A stretch of DNA of 64,000 bases from Halalkalicoccus tibetensis (GTDB lineage Archaea; Halobacteriota; Halobacteria; Halobacteriales; Halalkalicoccaceae): contig NZ_JBBMXV010000002.1 of the NCBI RefSeq assembly GCF_037996645.1, positions 372,001-436,000 on the forward strand, read 5' to 3'. A program made the position numbers and the translations under genes. Shown piece by piece: positions 60,269-64,000 of the stretch. The stretch's first letter is position 1. Each line of letters begins with the position of its first letter. Under the pieces are notes generated by a model that had not been told where the DNA came from, ran no database searches, and worked only from the letters and a program-made list of their open reading frames with translations.

Positions 60269-61158
60269 GCCCCCTTCCGGCCGAGGTCGTACTCCTCGCC
60301 GGTGACGAGGTACGCGAGGTCCTCGACGATCACGTAGAGCTCGGGCAGCAGCTTCACGACGAGCCAGGCGATCGCGAGCAGCGCGAACACCGCGAGCCCC
60401 TGCGAGAGGACCCGGTCGGCGACGAAAAAGGAGACCCGGATCGGGTCCTCGAGCCCGAACAGCCACATCACGGGCCCGACGAGCGCCTCGCGGGCGAACA
60501 GCTGGTGGCCCGTCGAGTACGCGATGAAGACGTTGCGCGCGATGTTGAGCACCCAGATGGTCGAGAGGGCGACCGCGAGCGCGGCGAGCCGGCGTTCGAG
60601 GGGGGCGCGCACCGCCGCGATCAGCCCGCCGAAGATCGCCATGCTGCCGATGCCGGTGCAGGCGAAGACGATCCGCGTCGAGTACTGCTGGCCCGAGGCG
60701 AGGGTAAAGGCGAACGTGTTCTGCAGCCCGGCCTCGTCGGTCTCGAAGGCGGGCGTCGAGCCGAGTAGCTGGAGGCCGGCGTGGGTCTGGGCCGCGACGA
60801 CCTCGATCAGCGCGTCGTGGAAGGCGGGGATCGCGCCGAAGGGGAGGTAGATCAAGCCCATGACGCCCACCGCCCGCGAGAGGACGAGCAGGGAGTCCCG
60901 CCCCCGGAGAAGGCGGTAGGCGACATAAAGGCAGGCGGGAACGGCGACGGCCGCCAGGATCGACTGGACGACGCTTCGGTGATCGAACGCGAAGAAGGGG
61001 ACCATCAGCAGCCAGAACAGCGCGAACAGCGCCCACGCGGCGGTCGTGACCGCCCGCGCGGTCCCCCGGTCGCGCCAGTCGGCCGCGATCCCCAGGACGA
61101 AGAGCCCGACCACCACCCAGCCGAGTGGGTCGGTCACCGGCGTCAGGTCGGGGAGCAT
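60265..61158 (-). CDS. artA: Archaeosortase A
   Basis: 297 residues with about eight membrane spans. The exosortase/archaeosortase active site is clear: Cys167 in VFACTGIGSMAI, Arg208 in LNIARNVFI and Arg249 in SFFVADRVLSQG. The Cys-Arg spacing of 41 equals that of Haloferax ArtA as I recall it. The enzyme cleaves PGF-CTERM tails and links the protein to archaeal lipid. A predicted substrate lies just upstream (next gene), and the downstream transglutaminase-like gene is translationally coupled. Confidence 0.95.
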   Translation of the reverse strand: MLPDLTPVTDPLGWVVVGLFVLGIAADWRDRGTARAVTTAAWALFALFWLLMVPFFAFDHRSVVQSILAAVAVPACLYVAYRLLRGRDSLLVLSRAVGVMGLIYLPFGAIPAFHDALIEVVAAQTHAGLQLLGSTPAFETDEAGLQNTFAFTLASGQQYSTRIVFACTGIGSMAIFGGLIAAVRAPLERRLAALAVALSTIWVLNIARNVFIAYSTGHQLFAREALVGPVMWLFGLEDPIRVSFFVADRVLSQGLAVFALLAIAWLVVKLLPELYVIVEDLAYLVTGEEYDLGRKGA

Positions 61159-61309
61159 GGCTCTAGAGCGGGCCCCATTCCTAATAGATGTGTCGAGTTG
61201 GCGTATGGAAATAGACCGACGCCGTCGCTGTGTGAGTGGCGTCGAAAGAAAGGCGGTTGGAGTGCGTCAGCGGGAACCGGACGCGTGTCCGGGTGGTTCG
61301 TGGGCGGTT

Positions 61310-63703
61310 CTATGCGCGGTTCCGGAGCGCGATGCCGGCGGCGGCCAGCAGCGCGATCAGGGCGACGGCGATCCCGAAGCCGGGCTGCTCCTCGTCTTCA
61401 GGGTCGTCATCGTCGTCGGTGTCGGCGGCGTCGTCGTCGGTCGCGTCATCGTCGTCGGCGTCCGTGGCGTCGTCGTCATCGACACCGGTGTCGTCGTCCT
61501 CGTCGTCGACGCCGTCGTCGGCGTCGTCAGCGGGGTCGTTGATCTCACCGGCATCCTCCTCACCGAGAGTCAGCGAACCCGTGTCCGAGGACTCGTCGTC
61601 AACGGTGACAGTGCCCGATGCGCTCTCACCGTCGTGGGTGGCGCTCACGTCGTACTCGCCGTGCTGGAGTTCGAACGTGGCCTCACCGTTGGAGTCGGTG
61701 GTCTCGGTCTGTCCGTCGATCTCGACATCGGCGTCCTCGACAGGCTCGCCGTCAGCGTCCGTCACGGTGACCGTCACCGGGTGGGGGTCCTGGTCGTGGT
61801 CGTCAGCGGACTCGACGAGGACTGCTTCAGCGGTGGCGTCCACATCATCACCAGCACCGTTACGGTCGGTCATGGTGATGGTGAAGTCCTGACCTTCCTC
61901 GTGCCCGCTGAGGTCGAAGTCAGCGTCGATGACGCCATCCTCGTCAACCTCTCCGGTCTGGGTCAGGTGGAAGGGGTCGTCACCGGTTGCGCGCAGGTTG
62001 ACCTGCACGTCCGTACCAGCCGCAGCGGTGGACTCACCAGTGACGTTGGCCTCTTCACTGTTCTCTACCTGCACGCGGTCTTCATCGTCAAGGTCGCCGG
62101 TGACCTCGAGGTCGCGGTCGATGACGGAGAAGCTCGTTTCGAGCTCTTCATCGTCAGCACCGTTTTCAGCGTAGTATTCGACGTACTCCTCGTCAACGCT
62201 GAAGGTCACGTCGTATTCCGCACCGGCTTCAAGCCCTTCTGCTTCCGTGTCGATCACGAAGAAGAGCTGGTCGTTCTCGCTGTCAACGATAACGTTGAAG
62301 TTATCGACATTGTCAGGCGAGTCGTATCGGTCCGGGTTGGACTGCTCGATCTCGAGATCGAGGGAGTCACCCAGATCGTTCTCTGCAAGGCCATCAAGGT
62401 ATCCGAAGACACCGTTGACGCCAGTGCCAACAACGAAGTAGTCGTCCTCGGCAACCTCGTCACCCGCAGTGGAGATCTCGTTGAGATCATCAACATCGTC
62501 GTCAAGGTCCTCAAGCGAGCCAGCGGGTGCGATAGCGGAGTCAATGTCGCCGATCGATCGCTCCTCTAGGAAGAGCGTCGCGACATCGACTTCATCAAAG
62601 CCGCTCAGGTCGAGTCGGTCGTCCTCATCAGTCGCAGGATCTGAACTCGTTACGTTGTCAACTGCAGTGTCGTCGCCAACGTAGAGCTGCATGTCAAGGG
62701 CACTGGGGAGGAGTCGGTACTCCGACACAGTTTCACCATCGTCATCGGTCGTGAAGTCACGCTCGTCGAGGACATTGACAGTACCGTCCTCAGACGAGAA
62801 GGCATCGTTCTCCACTCCAGGCTCATCCTGGCCCGCTTCGAAGGTGTTGAACTCGACCGTCACTTCGTCCTCACCATCGTCGGCGGTGACGAGAACGTCA
62901 GCCCAGTAGCCACCGTCCTCGTCTTCGAGGCTCACGACAGCACTGTCCTGATCGCCCTCCATCTCGACGGTGAACTCAGCTATGTCACCGGCGGTCTGGG
63001 AGTAAGTGGAGGAGTCGAACTGCGCGCCGTCCTCGACTGCTTCAGTGACCTCGATCGAGAGGTCCTCCTCAACGGTCGTGTCAGCGACAGTCACGGTGAA
63101 GTTGTACTCACCGGTGTCGACGTCACTGAAGTCAGCGCCAACGTTATCGCCAGGCGAAACCTCAGTGATCGTAATCACGTCGTCGTCGGTGTTGTATTCA
63201 TCACCGAAGACGTCCTGAAGGTCGTCACCGTCGAGTTCGTCCGAGCTGACTTCGAGAGTCACGTCGTCGGAGCGGTCGCTCTCGTAGTTCAGCGAGGTGC
63301 TGGTCTGAGCGACGGTCTCAGAGTCGAACTCGATGTCCGCTGTGTGCTCGTTCACCCAGAACGGACCGTAGGTCCCTTCATCATCCACGATGACGTGTGG
63401 ACCCGTTTCGAGTTCGTCGACATCTAACGTGTGATCATTCTGTGCACGGAGGTAGTGGACAACGTCACCAGTCTCACTCGTACCTTCGTGAACCTCTACT
63501 GTACTGCCAACGAGATCCGTGATCTCGATTTCCTGACCCTGATAGAGATCCATGTCGTCGAGCTCTTCTTTCACGGGCTCGTGCTCGTCCGCAGCCGCCG
63601 CACCCGCAAACGCTGCGGACATGGCGAACACGGAGAGGACCATCAGAGCAGAGAGGAACAGCGCCTGCCCCTTCTCGCGTTTCGTGTGTGTTTGTGTACT
63701 CAT
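61310..63703 (-). CDS. S-layer-type surface glycoprotein with PGF-CTERM sorting signal
   Basis: 797 residues. The N-terminus TKREKGQALFLSALMVLSVF is the special haloarchaeal surface glycoprotein signal, with cleavage likely after Ala38. The ectodomain (39-725) is very acidic with Ig-like beta domains (residues about 655-720, PVTVTVTDADGEPVEDADV, look like a carboxypeptidase-regulatory module). An Asp/Thr-rich low-complexity stalk (730-772) is a place for O-glycans. The tail QPGFGIAVALIALLAAAGI plus RNRA is the archaeosortase signal. N-x-T/S sequons (e.g. NFT, NVT) are few. Likely the S-layer or a major surface protein. Confidence 0.9.
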   Translation of the reverse strand: MSTQTHTKREKGQALFLSALMVLSVFAMSAAFAGAAAADEHEPVKEELDDMDLYQGQEIEITDLVGSTVEVHEGTSETGDVVHYLRAQNDHTLDVDELETGPHVIVDDEGTYGPFWVNEHTADIEFDSETVAQTSTSLNYESDRSDDVTLEVSSDELDGDDLQDVFGDEYNTDDDVITITEVSPGDNVGADFSDVDTGEYNFTVTVADTTVEEDLSIEVTEAVEDGAQFDSSTYSQTAGDIAEFTVEMEGDQDSAVVSLEDEDGGYWADVLVTADDGEDEVTVEFNTFEAGQDEPGVENDAFSSEDGTVNVLDERDFTTDDDGETVSEYRLLPSALDMQLYVGDDTAVDNVTSSDPATDEDDRLDLSGFDEVDVATLFLEERSIGDIDSAIAPAGSLEDLDDDVDDLNEISTAGDEVAEDDYFVVGTGVNGVFGYLDGLAENDLGDSLDLEIEQSNPDRYDSPDNVDNFNVIVDSENDQLFFVIDTEAEGLEAGAEYDVTFSVDEEYVEYYAENGADDEELETSFSVIDRDLEVTGDLDDEDRVQVENSEEANVTGESTAAAGTDVQVNLRATGDDPFHLTQTGEVDEDGVIDADFDLSGHEEGQDFTITMTDRNGAGDDVDATAEAVLVESADDHDQDPHPVTVTVTDADGEPVEDADVEIDGQTETTDSNGEATFELQHGEYDVSATHDGESASGTVTVDDESSDTGSLTLGEEDAGEINDPADDADDGVDDEDDDTGVDDDDATDADDDDATDDDAADTDDDDDPEDEEQPGFGIAVALIALLAAAGIALRNRA

Positions 63704-63845
63704 GTTTCGTTTTGATCGGTCGACATCGGTTTCTCACCCGCCAGGACCCCGGAGGGCCACCGACCGGGTGATACTCACGCTGCCATTGGGTAGGGGTATC
63801 TGGATTCAGTAAGGGACCTGTAGTAAGTTTTGTGAGTTTTAGCTA

Positions 63846-63860
63846 CAAATATTTATACGA
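63846..63860 (-). promoter_or_regulatory. TATA box and long leader of the surface glycoprotein gene
   Basis: On the minus strand TCGTATAAATATTTG lies about 150 nt before the ATG at 63703. It predicts a leader of roughly 120 nt, unusual in haloarchaea but similar to the long leader of the Halobacterium S-layer gene. It is the strongest AT-rich element in the last kilobase. Confidence 0.55.
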
Positions 63861-64000
63861 ACTGCCGAGGACGATTCATCCCGTTTCCCGCCCAGAGATC
63901 CCAGCGGGTCCGTTTTCGATATCAGCCGGGAATATCGCCCCGGGACGGGGCTCGAACCCCTCCACCGACTGATACCGGTTCGGTCGAGCGAGGGACGTCG

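Noticed and set aside
63935-64000. T-arm-like sequence (GGGGTTCGAGCCCC on the minus strand) suggesting a tRNA crossing the window edge
   Set aside because: Stem and acceptor lengths do not fit a standard cloverleaf in the visible part, and the 5' half would lie outside the window.

Overview
The window is chromosomal DNA of a haloarchaeon (class Halobacteria). The evidence is high GC, very acidic proteins, archaeal-only information genes (thermosome, aIF-2 beta, EF-2, membrane-anchored LonB), archaeal AT-rich TATA boxes about 25-35 nt upstream of starts, the alternative shikimate entry enzymes, NAD-dependent glucose-6-phosphate dehydrogenase (azf), archaeosortase A and a PGF-CTERM surface glycoprotein. 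tRNA genes lack an encoded CCA.

Layout. 1-1.4 kb: end of a surface-glycan region (methyltransferase, glycosyltransferase). 1.5-10.4 kb: thermosome, MFS transporter, SDR, SAM hydrolase-NadM pair, LonB, CPBP protease and an alkyltransferase-like protein lacking the active-site Cys. 10.5-16.2 kb: trpCBA with a palindromic operator candidate, followed by ADH synthase and DHQ synthase II, so aromatic synthesis is grouped. 16.2-20.6 kb: two small paralogous hydrophobic proteins, a PurM/HypE-like protein, ThiD-ThiN and a formyl-THF cyclo-ligase relative. 20.6-25.3 kb: mutS-mutL. 25.3-35 kb: KDG kinase, flavoproteins, 2-oxoacid:ferredoxin oxidoreductase, methylmalonyl-CoA epimerase-like protein and EF-2. 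35-45 kb: transporters, a secreted papain-like protein, small haloarchaeal proteins, azf, aIF-2 beta and MptD. 45-49.4 kb: ABC exporter, DUF192, MerT-like protein and LLM oxidoreductase. 49.4-55.2 kb: a tightly packed minus-strand cluster probably building or decorating a surface glycan (AsnB-like, alkaline-phosphatase superfamily, FemAB/GNAT, DegT). 56.2-63.7 kb: a 44-residue secreted peptide, a CHAT-domain protease, a degenerate KaiC-like protein, a transglutaminase-like Tat protein translationally coupled to archaeosortase A, and the archaeosortase substrate (S-layer-type PGF-CTERM protein).

The most unusual features are in the non-coding DNA. All three tRNA genes (Arg-GCG, Val-TAC, Phe-GAA) are followed by short direct copies of their own 3' ends: two extra for Val at an exact 109-110 nt period, an interrupted pseudo-tRNA for Phe, and two tails plus an inverted repeat for Arg. 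The spacers carry hairpins whose loops share a GAGCG/GAACG...GCGAA/AGTGA theme. Three other intergenic spaces (28.1, 32.4 and 34.9 kb) hold arrays of five to seven hairpins. Two of these arrays are homologous and show compensatory base changes in their stems. No integrase, transposase or CRISPR array lies in the window.

Best candidates for undescribed biology: the tRNA-tail and hairpin arrays; the locus combining CHAT protease, secreted mini-peptide and KaiC-like protein; and the coupling of archaeosortase A to a transglutaminase-like exported protein.
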